From positions 1-37,867 of the forward strand of contig NZ_FORU01000020.1 in the NCBI RefSeq assembly GCF_900114085.1: DNA of 37,867 nt, written 5' to 3'. The notes beneath the pieces were generated by a model. The model was not told where the DNA came from and did no database searches. It was given only the letters and a program-made list of their open reading frames with translations. Origin of the DNA: Myroides guanonis. GTDB lineage: Bacteria > Bacteroidota > Bacteroidia > Flavobacteriales > Flavobacteriaceae. Every line of letters starts with the position of its first letter. Within the stretch, counting starts at the first letter, position 1. Positions 1 to 7,176 of the stretch are shown here, one piece after another. The position numbers and the translations under genes are program-made.

Positions 1-2
1 TG

Positions 3-77
3 TGGGCGATGAGGGATTCGAACCCCCGACCCTCTCGGTGTAAACGAGATGCTCTGAACCAACTGAGCTAATCGCCC
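3..77 (-). tRNA. tRNA-Val (anticodon UAC)
   Basis: On the minus strand the 75 bases fold as a full cloverleaf. The acceptor stem GGGCGAT pairs with ATCGCCC, the D stem GCTC with GAGC, and the anticodon stem TCTCG with CGAGA around the loop TTTACAC, so the anticodon is TAC and it reads valine GUA/GUN codons. The T arm has the TTCGAAT loop, and the discriminator base is A. CCA is not fully encoded (the genome reads ACA at this end), so the 3' CCA must be added after transcription. A consensus promoter lies about 50 bases upstream. Confidence 0.97.
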
Positions 78-125
78 TTTTTAATTTCTTTATATGAACA
101 TGTAATCTTGTATTGATTACGGGTG

Positions 126-155
126 CAAAAATACAATGCTTTTTGGACTCCACAA
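126..155 (-). promoter_or_regulatory. Promoter of tRNA-Val
   Basis: Minus strand: TTG (155-153), 19 bases, TATTTTTG (133-126). This matches the Bacteroidota sigma-ABfr consensus TTG-N19-TAnnTTTG. The predicted transcript start is near 119-120. The first bases of the precursor would then form a 6-bp hairpin, GTAATC paired with GATTAC (120-115 with 107-102), ahead of the tRNA body. No clear terminator separates folC (ending at 174) from this promoter. Confidence 0.75.
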
Positions 156-173
156 GCTTTTTTGAATTTATTT

Positions 174-1391
174 TTATAAAATTTCTGAAACTACAAATGT
201 ACTACCCCCAACATAGATCACATCTAAAGCCGAAGCTTCTTGAAGAGCCTTCGCATAAGCTTCTGTAACTGAACCACAAGCATCTCCTTCCAACCCATAT
301 AAAGCTGCAGCATCACGCAATTCATCAGCATCCAAACCTCGTGCAACTTCTGGTTTAGCAAATAAATATTTTGCGTCTTTTGGAAGCAAAGGGAGTATTT
401 CATCCAAATCTTTGTCTTTTACAAACCCTAATACCATATAAAGCTTCTTATAACGTTCTCTAGCTAATTGAGCCATGACGATAGATAACCCATGTGGATT
501 ATGAGCTGTATCCGCTATAACCTTAGGGGTCTGTTGTAATATTTGCCAACGCCCTGCCAATCCCGTGTTTTGAACAACATGTAACAATCCTTCTTCTTCT
601 TGCTGTTCCGTAATTGAAAAATGTTCACGCAGTAAAGCAATCGCTTGTCTTGCTGTTCTTATATTCTTCTCCTGATAATCTCCTTTTAAATCAGAAATCA
701 AGTCTTGATCTGAAAAAGTATCAGAAGCAAAGTAAATAGGAGCTTGTTCGCGACTTGCTTTCCCAACAAATACCTCCCTAGTTTCAGTTGTATATTCACC
801 AATAATAACAGGAACTCCACTCTTAATAATCCCGGCTTTTTCCCCAGCAATTTCAGCCAAACTTGTCCCTAAAAAGGCAGTATGATCTTTTCCTATATTT
901 GTAATAACAGACAACAAAGGAGTGATAATATTTGTCGCATCTAAACGTCCTCCCATCCCCACTTCTATCACAGCAACATCTACCTCTTCTTTATTAAAGT
1001 ATTCCAAAGCCATTCCAACTGTCATTTCGAAAAAACTCAATTGATGATTTTCGAAAAATTCTTTATTTTCGGCTATAAACGAACATACATAATCTTCCGA
1101 TATAACCTCTCCGTTTATCTTTATACGCTCTCTGAAGTCCTTTAGATGAGGAGAAGTATACAATCCTACTTTATAACCTGCTTCTTGCAAAACAGACGCA
1201 ATTAACGATGATGTAGAACCTTTACCATTAGTACCTGCTATATGAATTGTTTTCAATTTTCTCTCAGGATTCCCCAAATGATCCGCCAATAGCAAAGCAT
1301 TAGATAAATCTGCTTTATAAGCAACACTTCCTAAATTTTGATACATCGGTAACTGAACAAACATCCAATCCAAAGTTTCTTGATAAGTCAT
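174..1391 (-). CDS. folC: Bifunctional folylpolyglutamate synthase / dihydrofolate synthase
   Basis: This is a Mur-ligase-type ATP-dependent enzyme that adds glutamate to dihydropteroate and to folates in the cytoplasm. The 405 residues are a usual length for FolC. Visible motifs are the P-loop GTNGKGST at 53-60, TSPHL at 79-83, the FolC-typical EVGMGGRLDATN at 143-154, IGKDHTAFLG at 166-175 with the following EKAGIIK, and GRW at 280-282. DTAHNPHG at 294-301 marks the C-terminal Mur ligase domain. It is the last gene of the exbB-exbD-tonB-folC run and starts 21 bases after tonB, so it is probably transcribed with the TonB system. The link looks positional rather than functional. The start is the only plausible ATG at the N-terminus of the conserved domain. 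Confidence 0.95.
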   Translation of the reverse strand: MTYQETLDWMFVQLPMYQNLGSVAYKADLSNALLLADHLGNPERKLKTIHIAGTNGKGSTSSLIASVLQEAGYKVGLYTSPHLKDFRERIKINGEVISEDYVCSFIAENKEFFENHQLSFFEMTVGMALEYFNKEEVDVAVIEVGMGGRLDATNIITPLLSVITNIGKDHTAFLGTSLAEIAGEKAGIIKSGVPVIIGEYTTETREVFVGKASREQAPIYFASDTFSDQDLISDLKGDYQEKNIRTARQAIALLREHFSITEQQEEEGLLHVVQNTGLAGRWQILQQTPKVIADTAHNPHGLSIVMAQLARERYKKLYMVLGFVKDKDLDEILPLLPKDAKYLFAKPEVARGLDADELRDAAALYGLEGDACGSVTEAYAKALQEASALDVIYVGGSTFVVSEIL

Positions 1392-1412
1392 ATTTTAGTT
1401 AATTTGGTAATT

Positions 1413-2219
1413 TTAGTTTCCTACTTTAAAATTGATTACTATAAATCCAATTTGTACTTCAGGTGCATTATTATCTGGCTTCCATCTAAATGTCTTCGCT
1501 GTAGCCAAAGCCGCATCTGTCAAGCACTTAGCTGAATTTGTAGTTCCTTTTGTGTGATTGGCCGCAATAACTCGCCCACTTCTATCTACTCGAATTTGTA
1601 AGACTACAGTTCCTTGTTCGTTACAATCTGGCACAACCTGACCTCGACTAGCTAATGATCTTCCATTTAATCCCCAACTAGCTCCTTCTCCCGCACCCTG
1701 TCCTTGCCCTTTTCCACTTCCAAAAGTACTATTAGCATACATATCACCGGTAATTTTACCAGCATCTCCCGCCTGCTGAGAATCTCCTTGTCCTCCATTA
1801 CTGCCTTTACTACTTGGTCCATTAATAATACTGGAAAGTGCATCATTCGTAGATTTACTAGGTGTAGGTTTTGGCTCAACTTTAACTGGTCTTACCTCTT
1901 CTTTCTTAGCCTTAGGTTTCTCTGAGGTTTTTACTAATGGAGCTACAGTCGTTTTTTGAGTTACAATTTTCTCTTCTGCTTGAACGGGTTTAGGTGCTGT
2001 CTCGGGCTGAGGAGCAGACTCAATAGGTTTTGTCGGCTGTACAAGACCCTTTCCTTTTTCTGTAGTCCCAAAATTAATAGCAATCTCACCTCCCATTATA
2101 GGTGGTTCAACGATAATTGATGTGAACTTGTAAAGAAAAAACACAAGAAATAACAGCACAAAAACAAGACCTGTAATTGTAAATGATTTCCTTTCGTTTT
2201 CAGTTTCTAAAAACTTCAT
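1413..2219 (-). CDS. TonB/TolA-like energy transducer
   Basis: A 268-residue inner-membrane-anchored periplasmic protein that would pass proton-motive energy from ExbB/ExbD to outer-membrane receptors. It has a short cytoplasmic N-terminus and one membrane segment at about 15-36. A long low-complexity Pro/Lys/Glu stretch follows (about 58-125), then a Gly/Ser/Gln-rich linker (about 132-185) and a TonB-like C-terminal domain (about 190-268). That domain contains GTVVLQIRVDRSGRV, an alpha-helical AALATAKTFRW and a closing beta strand. Two cysteines (199 and 232) may form a disulfide in the periplasm. It starts two bases after exbD ends, so the genes are translationally close. Calling it TonB rather than TolA rests on the C-terminal domain and the neighbours. 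Confidence 0.85.
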   Translation of the reverse strand: MKFLETENERKSFTITGLVFVLLFLVFFLYKFTSIIVEPPIMGGEIAINFGTTEKGKGLVQPTKPIESAPQPETAPKPVQAEEKIVTQKTTVAPLVKTSEKPKAKKEEVRPVKVEPKPTPSKSTNDALSSIINGPSSKGSNGGQGDSQQAGDAGKITGDMYANSTFGSGKGQGQGAGEGASWGLNGRSLASRGQVVPDCNEQGTVVLQIRVDRSGRVIAANHTKGTTNSAKCLTDAALATAKTFRWKPDNNAPEVQIGFIVINFKVGN

Positions 2220-2221
2220 AC

Positions 2222-2617
2222 TTATTTTGGCTCTACTGCCAATACTATTTTATAATTATTTCTATATGCAATATCCATAACCAAGACAGCATCCTCTATA
2301 GGAACTCCTTTAGCTACGTGCAACACTAGATTAGGTTCTTCTTGATTTATCAATTTAGCCTTCAACCCTTCTTCTAGATTCTCTGATTCAAATTTATCCT
2401 TATCTATATAATACATAGATTGCTCGTCTATACTTACAGAAACCGTTTCTATTTCATCTGTCTTTCCCTCTGAAGTTGGCAAAACTAAATCTAACGCATT
2501 CGTAGTAGTCATCGTCGTTATAGCTACCATAAAAAAGATAAGCAATAAGAATACGATGTCTGTCATAGAAGACATATTGAACTCTGCCGATATTTTATTT
2601 CTTCCTCTAATATTCAT
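2222..2617 (-). CDS. exbD: ExbD/TolR family proton-channel protein
   Basis: A 131-residue biopolymer transport protein. The N-terminus NIRGRNKISAEFNMSSMTD leads into a single membrane helix (about 19-40). Asp20, at the start of that helix in MTDIVFLLLIFF, is the position of the conserved proton-carrying aspartate of ExbD/TolR/MotB. The rest is a small periplasmic domain ending NNYKIVLAVEPK. Its ATG overlaps the stop codon of exbB by one base (TAATG at 2616-2620), a typical sign of translational coupling. It works with ExbB (upstream) and the TonB protein (downstream) to couple proton flow to outer-membrane transport. Confidence 0.92.
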   Translation of the reverse strand: MNIRGRNKISAEFNMSSMTDIVFLLLIFFMVAITTMTTTNALDLVLPTSEGKTDEIETVSVSIDEQSMYYIDKDKFESENLEEGLKAKLINQEEPNLVLHVAKGVPIEDAVLVMDIAYRNNYKIVLAVEPK

Positions 2618-3327
2618 TATGCTGGCTCGTTTAACAAGTCTAAAAAGTCAATAGCATTCGCTTCTAATTGATGAATGATTTTATCAATTTTACTCACCAA
2701 GTGATTATATCCCACATAAGCAATAATTCCCACTATCAAACCAAAAATAGTTGTCATCATAGCCGTATATATTCCTTCCGCCAAAACACTCATATCGATT
2801 CTGTTTGTTGTACTCTCAGCCATTTCGTGAAATGCCATAACCATCCCAACTACAGTTCCTAAAAACCCAGTCATAGGTCCCGCTCCAGATAAAGTTGCTA
2901 ACAAACTAATGTTCTTCTCCATTTTATATATTTCAAGCTTACCTGAATTTTCAATCGCAAGATTAATGTCTTGTAAAGGTTTTCCTATTCTAGAAATTCC
3001 CTTCCCTATTAAACGAGCTACAGGAGTATTAGCAGTAGCACAAAGAGTTTTTGCTTGATCTACCTTTCCTTGAGATAAAAACATTTTAATCTGAGTCATA
3101 AAGTTTTCATCTATTTTAGAAACTTGACGAATAGCAAGTAAACGCTCTATGTATATATACATAGTCATGAACAACATTACGAAAATCACCCCCATAATGA
3201 TTTGACCTATCGGTCCTCCACTGAAAATTATTTCACTTAATGAATACTCTTTTGACACTACTTGTTCAGCTTGTTGTAATGCATTCGTAGCCACAGCCGT
3301 GGTATCTACTTGAAGAAATGGAATCAT
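2617..3327 (-). CDS. exbB: ExbB/TolQ/MotA family proton-channel protein
   Basis: A 236-residue inner-membrane protein with three membrane segments at about 38-60, 143-168 and 188-210 and a cytoplasmic loop between the first two, which is the ExbB/TolQ topology. The family signature is visible at the second helix (LLATLSGAGPMTGFLGTVVG, 142-161) and the third (AEGIYTAMMTTIFGLIVG, 183-200). A short periplasmic N-terminus of about 30 residues precedes helix 1. ExbB forms the pentameric ring that holds the ExbD dimer. It is the first gene of the operon, with about 180 bases of probable leader before it. Confidence 0.93.
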   Translation of the reverse strand: MIPFLQVDTTAVATNALQQAEQVVSKEYSLSEIIFSGGPIGQIIMGVIFVMLFMTMYIYIERLLAIRQVSKIDENFMTQIKMFLSQGKVDQAKTLCATANTPVARLIGKGISRIGKPLQDINLAIENSGKLEIYKMEKNISLLATLSGAGPMTGFLGTVVGMVMAFHEMAESTTNRIDMSVLAEGIYTAMMTTIFGLIVGIIAYVGYNHLVSKIDKIIHQLEANAIDFLDLLNEPA

Positions 3328-3593
3328 AAATGTTTAATTTGTTTAATTACTTTAAAACGTTCTTTAAATTTTATAAATATTCTTTAACAACTTTTGTACC
3401 ACCTTTAAAGCAATCATTAAACTATTGTTATACAACTCCAGTTTTTTCTCCTTATAAACCCCTCTTAAGAGCCTACTATAAAGATTTTAAAGGCGTAATT
3501 GAAAATCAAAGATAGTAGGTTTTTCTACATATTATTTCAATTCCTCACTAAAATTAACTCTCCTATTGAAATTCTCAAAATGAGGAAACTATA
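3328..3593. other. Intergenic region between anmK end and exbB start
   Basis: This 266-base stretch probably holds the exbB promoter and leader. Two inverted repeats are visible: ATTTCAAT at 3534-3541 with ATTGAAAT at 3565-3572, and CCTACTA at 3472-3478 with TAGTAGG at 3513-3519. The second encloses the predicted leader start, and the first overlaps the promoter's -33 triplet. No strong terminator for anmK is seen. A 61-codon plus-strand frame here (3330-3515) is rich in Phe, Tyr and Lys and has no recognisable family, so I do not call it. Confidence 0.5.
3507..3540 (-). promoter_or_regulatory. Candidate promoter of exbB-exbD-tonB-folC
   Basis: Minus strand: TATCTTTG (3514-3507) is a full -7 match. 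TTG (3540-3538) lies 23 bases upstream, at the long edge of the allowed spacing. The leader would be about 175 bases. Confidence 0.4.
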
Positions 3594-4655
3594 TCAATAG
3601 ACAATGCCCGAACTGTGGTCTCTTGAAGCTCCTGTTACACTGCTTAATACGTTTATCTGTCCCTCTAATCTTAACACCCCCAAAAAACCAAAGATAAGTG
3701 CTTCTTTAAATTCAATAATGGTAGCTTCCGGTACATAAAATTCAACTGATGAGTTTACTCTAATTCGCTCTATCAAAAATTTATTATACACTCCACCTCC
3801 TGTTGCCAAAACACGTTTTATCTCTTTTGGAATACCTTTATCAATCTGAATAGCGACATGCTCTACAAAAGTACGAAGCAAATCCTCTGTTTTCAAATCA
3901 TACTTATTTATAATAGGAACCAATGTCTCATTCACAAATTCAATTCCTAAAGATTTTGGAGGTAATTGCCCATAAAAATCCAACGAATTTAATTCTTCTA
4001 ACAACTTTTGATTTAAGACTCCCTGCTTAGCAAGTGAGCCATTCATATCAAAATCCATGTCAAGTATCTTGACAGCTTCATTCATAACCGTATTTACTGC
4101 GACTATATCAAATGCAATTCTCCCCCCTTCTTTTTCATCATAAGAGACATTAGCAAATCCTCCTAAGTTCAAACAGGCATCATATTCCGAAAAAAGCAAA
4201 CGGTCACCAATAGGTACTAAAGGAGCTCCTTGTCCACCTAAAGCGACATCTTGAACTCTAAAATCACACACAACCTTAACATCTACCCAGTTAGAAAAAC
4301 CACTTAGATTTCCCAATTGAAAAGTATATCCTAAATCAGGTTTATGAAAAATAGTATGTCCGTGTGAACAAACTGCATCTAATTCCACTATCTTATAATG
4401 CTCTATAAATTTCGCACAAAGTTCTCCCAGATAGTTTGTATAAGCAACATCTAGCACCTTCAACTCCTCTTGACATAAATGAATTGCATGAGACAATTCA
4501 GTATACCAATATTCAGAATATGGATAAGTAATTGCTTCTAGAATAGTAAACCTCCACTTCTCATCCAAACATTCAAATCGAACATAGGCAACATCCACTC
4601 CATCCAAAGAAGTCCCCGACATTACACCAATTACATGATAAACCTTTTTTCCCAT
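3594..4655 (-). CDS. anmK: Anhydro-N-acetylmuramic acid kinase
   Basis: This enzyme phosphorylates and opens 1,6-anhydro-N-acetylmuramic acid to MurNAc-6-phosphate, a cytoplasmic step in peptidoglycan recycling. The 353-residue protein shows the family N-terminal ATP-binding motif VMSGTSLDGVD (11-21), then SHGHTIFHKP, the central NLGGFANVSY and a C-terminal ATGGGVYNKFL adenosine-binding loop, all typical of the AnmK branch of the ASKHA fold. The length fits the family. It is divergent from the acyl-CoA dehydrogenase gene, 99 bases away. No murQ, nagZ or muropeptide permease gene is adjacent. Confidence 0.93.
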   Translation of the reverse strand: MGKKVYHVIGVMSGTSLDGVDVAYVRFECLDEKWRFTILEAITYPYSEYWYTELSHAIHLCQEELKVLDVAYTNYLGELCAKFIEHYKIVELDAVCSHGHTIFHKPDLGYTFQLGNLSGFSNWVDVKVVCDFRVQDVALGGQGAPLVPIGDRLLFSEYDACLNLGGFANVSYDEKEGGRIAFDIVAVNTVMNEAVKILDMDFDMNGSLAKQGVLNQKLLEELNSLDFYGQLPPKSLGIEFVNETLVPIINKYDLKTEDLLRTFVEHVAIQIDKGIPKEIKRVLATGGGVYNKFLIERIRVNSSVEFYVPEATIIEFKEALIFGFLGVLRLEGQINVLSSVTGASRDHSSGIVY

Positions 4656-4676
4656 ATCCTAAAAACACGTATTGTT

Positions 4677-4707
4677 TTGAAAAATTCAATTATATGATAT
4701 ATATTTG
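4677..4707 (+). promoter_or_regulatory. Promoter of the acyl-CoA dehydrogenase gene
   Basis: TTG (4677-4679), 20 bases, TATATTTG (4700-4707): a full match to the Bacteroidota consensus. The predicted start is near 4713, giving a leader of about 42 bases. Confidence 0.75.
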
Positions 4708-4725
4708 AAACCGCTAAAATATATG

Positions 4726-4733
4726 CAAAAATA
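4726..4733 (-). promoter_or_regulatory. Candidate -7 element of anmK
   Basis: Minus strand TATTTTTG fits TAnnTTTG, but no TTG is seen at the right distance. Its predicted transcript would start near 4720, facing the predicted acyl-CoA dehydrogenase start at about 4713. The two promoters may therefore overlap head to head. Confidence 0.4.
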
Positions 4734-4754
4734 ACGCAAATAAAACTAAAGATA

Positions 4755-5894
4755 ATGGATTTTAAATTAACCGAAGAGCAGTTGATGATTCAACAAGCCG
4801 CTCGAGACTTTGCTCAAACTGAACTACAAGAAGGTGTTATTGAAAGAGATGAAAATCAAATCTTTCCAACAGAGCAAGTTAAAAAGCTAGGAGAGTTAGG
4901 CTTTTTAGGAATGATGGTAGACCCTAAATACGGAGGAAGTGGACTAGATAGTGTTTCTTACGTATTAGCTATGGAAGAAATTGCTAAAGTTGACGCATCT
5001 GCTGCAGTTGTTATGTCAGTAAACAACTCTTTGGTTTGTGCTGGACTAGAGAAATATGCTAGTGAAGAGCAAAAAGAAAAATACTTAAAACCATTGGCTT
5101 CTGGTGAAGTTATCGGTGCTTTCTGTCTTTCTGAGCCAGAAGCAGGTTCTGATGCAACCTCACAAAAAACTACTGCCATTGACATGGGTGACCACTACCT
5201 TTTAAATGGCACTAAGAACTGGATTACTAACGGTAATACTGCTTCTACTTATATTGTAATTGCACAAACTGATATTGATAAAAAACACAAGGGAATCAAC
5301 GCATTCATCGTTGAAAGAGGATGGAAAGGTTTTGAAGTTGGAGCAAAAGAACAAAAAATGGGAATTAGAGGTTCTGATACCCACTCATTGATGTTTACTG
5401 ACGTTAGAGTTCCTAAAGAAAACAGAATTGGAGAAGATGGATTCGGATTCGCTTTTGCTATGAATGTTCTTAATGGAGGACGCATTGGTATTGCTTCTCA
5501 AGCATTAGGAATCGCTCAAGGTGCTTACGAATTGTCTTTAAAATACGCTAAAGAGCGTAAAGCTTTCGGAACTGAAATCATTAATCACCAAGCAATCGCA
5601 TTCAAACTAGCTGATATGGCTACTGAAATTTCAGCAGCAAGATTGTTATGTATGAAAGCTGCAAGTGAAAAAGACAATGGTCAAGACATCTCAATTTCTG
5701 GTGCAATGGCTAAACTATTCGCTTCAAAGACTGCTATGGATGTTGCTGTTGAAGCTGTTCAAATTCACGGTGGAAATGGATATGTTAGAGAATACCATGT
5801 AGAACGTATGATGCGTGATGCAAAAATCACTCAGATATATGAAGGTACTTCAGAAATACAAAAAATTGTTATTTCTAGAGGTATTGCTAAATAA
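4755..5894 (+). CDS. Acyl-CoA dehydrogenase (short-chain/butyryl type)
   Basis: A 379-residue FAD flavoprotein that oxidises acyl-CoA to trans-2-enoyl-CoA in beta-oxidation or branched-chain amino acid breakdown. It has the three-part ACAD fold. The N-terminal helical domain begins MDFKLTEEQLMIQQAARDFA. The middle beta domain carries the signature FCLSEPEAGSDA followed by the FAD/substrate segment LNGTKNWITNG. The C-terminal helical domain includes QIHGGNGYVREYHVERMMRDAKI and ends YEGTSEIQ. Glu363 in YEGTSEIQ is where the catalytic base sits in the short-chain branch. Exact chain-length preference cannot be read from the sequence. It is monocistronic, with a consensus promoter before it and a strong hairpin terminator behind. 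Confidence 0.93.
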   Translation: MDFKLTEEQLMIQQAARDFAQTELQEGVIERDENQIFPTEQVKKLGELGFLGMMVDPKYGGSGLDSVSYVLAMEEIAKVDASAAVVMSVNNSLVCAGLEKYASEEQKEKYLKPLASGEVIGAFCLSEPEAGSDATSQKTTAIDMGDHYLLNGTKNWITNGNTASTYIVIAQTDIDKKHKGINAFIVERGWKGFEVGAKEQKMGIRGSDTHSLMFTDVRVPKENRIGEDGFGFAFAMNVLNGGRIGIASQALGIAQGAYELSLKYAKERKAFGTEIINHQAIAFKLADMATEISAARLLCMKAASEKDNGQDISISGAMAKLFASKTAMDVAVEAVQIHGGNGYVREYHVERMMRDAKITQIYEGTSEIQKIVISRGIAK

Positions 5895-5915
5895 GAATCC
5901 TGATTTTTATAACAC

Positions 5916-5952
5916 AAAAGGGGCTGTTTCAAATTGTGAAACAGCCCCTTTT
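5916..5952. terminator. Bidirectional terminator
   Basis: A perfect 16-bp stem, AAAAGGGGCTGTTTCA with its complement, around the loop AATTG (5932-5936), flanked by A and T runs. It serves the acyl-CoA dehydrogenase gene on plus and the tonB-like gene on minus. Confidence 0.9.
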
Positions 5953-5968
5953 TCTATTTGATTCAAAA

Positions 5969-6823
5969 TTAATTTACTTTAATTGAGATAGGCAATGTAA
6001 ATTGAGATCTTACTTTTACTCCATTTTGTTTAGCTGGTTCCCATTTAGGCATCCCCTTTAAAACTCTTACCGCCTCAGCTCCTACTCCAAATCCTGGATC
6101 TCTCAACACTTTAATATCAGAAAGAGAACCATCTTTTTCAACAACAAAACTCACAATAACTCTAACCTCAGATGTAGAAGCATTCATTGTTGGCGCTCTA
6201 AACTTACTAATAAACATAGAACTAAATGCATTCATTCCTCCGATTGGAGCAGCTTTCACCTGAACATTCATCACTATACCATTCCCTGATTCTAAAATTT
6301 CAGCTCCTTCATCTGGCCCATCTACAACTTTATTTCCAACAACACCTTCCCCTACATCAATAATCCCATCTTTACCAGAACCCTCAGCTGCTTTGTTTCC
6401 AATATTACTTTTCAAAAGCTCTTCCATATTAAGCATATCATTCTTAACATCATTATCATCAACCACATTGGGCTTTACAAAAGCCACCGTATTTTCCTTT
6501 AAAACAATCGTTTTTGCATTCACTAAGTTTTCAGCCACCTCTCTAACCTCTTCTTTCTTCTCCTTCTTTTCAACTGGAACTCTATCAAGAACAAGTACTT
6601 TTGAAAAATCAGTCGGAGCGGCCTCGCTTACACTCGCTGTCTTCACATTATTAAACAAAACTGTAGATCCGATCACCCCCCCAAATAAACCAATTCCAAT
6701 AAAGAATGACATCATGGTAGTTCTAGGATTCTCCAATCTTAATTGATAAGCACCATAATTTTTATTGCGGTTTTCAAATACGATATCCAACCACTCTTTT
6801 CTGAAAATATTCAATTTTGACAT
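5969..6823 (-). CDS. Energy transducer TonB (Bacteroidota type)
   Basis: A 284-residue TonB protein with the Bacteroidota N-terminal signature EWLDIVFENRNKNYGAYQLR (10-29) just before its single membrane segment (about 36-57). A Lys/Glu-rich stretch (84-100) and a Gly/Val-rich linker follow. The C-terminal TonB domain (about 198-284) contains RVIVSFVVEKDGSLSDIKVL, WEPAKQNGVKV and the last strand RSQFTLPISIKV. Unlike the tonB gene of the operon at 1413-2219, it has no exbB/exbD beside it, so it would have to share an ExbBD motor encoded elsewhere. It ends against the shared hairpin at 5916-5952. I found no good promoter in the 350 bases upstream. Confidence 0.9.
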   Translation of the reverse strand: MSKLNIFRKEWLDIVFENRNKNYGAYQLRLENPRTTMMSFFIGIGLFGGVIGSTVLFNNVKTASVSEAAPTDFSKVLVLDRVPVEKKEKKEEVREVAENLVNAKTIVLKENTVAFVKPNVVDDNDVKNDMLNMEELLKSNIGNKAAEGSGKDGIIDVGEGVVGNKVVDGPDEGAEILESGNGIVMNVQVKAAPIGGMNAFSSMFISKFRAPTMNASTSEVRVIVSFVVEKDGSLSDIKVLRDPGFGVGAEAVRVLKGMPKWEPAKQNGVKVRSQFTLPISIKVN

Positions 6824-7123
6824 AGTTATACATTTTTAAAGTAAATAATAAATCTAATTAACAGCCCTTACCTTCCTCCTATTTAGCAGGAGTAATCTTC
6901 AAATTAGTATTGAAGAGAAATCAAACATTCTAAAAACAAGAAGCCCTAGAACAATACCGAAACACTTATATCATAAACATACAATAAAATTTAATTACAA
7001 AAAAACATATCTCTATAAAAAATACTAAAAAACAAAGAAAACAACATGAAAACACCCTCAAAAACAACTTTTTGCCAAGCTTAAACATTTTATTACACTC
7101 CATAATACCGCAGTAAGCACTAA
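6824..7123. other. AT-rich intergenic region between tonB-like gene and histidine kinase
   Basis: No convincing gene. Two small adjacent hairpins are visible: CTCCT (6876-6880) with AGGAG (6888-6892), and CTTCAA (6897-6902) with TTGAAG (6910-6915). They lie in the probable leader of the minus-strand tonB-like gene. A 79-codon minus frame (6966-7205) consists almost only of Phe, Cys, Leu and Lys and overlaps the kinase promoter, so it is not called. Confidence 0.5.
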
Positions 7124-7153
7124 TTAAAAACTTCTTTAAAAAATGTATATTTG
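7124..7153 (+). promoter_or_regulatory. Promoter of the hybrid histidine kinase
   Basis: TTA (7124-7126, one mismatch to TTG), 19 bases, TATATTTG (7146-7153). Transcription should start near 7159. That argues for the ATG at 7177 as start codon rather than the in-frame TTG at 7162. Confidence 0.6.
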
Positions 7154-7176
7154 TTAATGAATTGAACTCGAAAAAC

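Noticed and set aside
1629..1640. TGGCAC reminiscent of a sigma-54 -24 element
   Set aside because: It lies inside the tonB coding sequence and has no GC doublet at the -12 spacing.
3330..3515. Small plus-strand gene of 61 codons upstream of exbB
   Set aside because: The composition is Phe/Tyr/Lys-rich as expected of AT-rich noncoding DNA, it has no family features, and it overlaps the exbB promoter and leader on the other strand.
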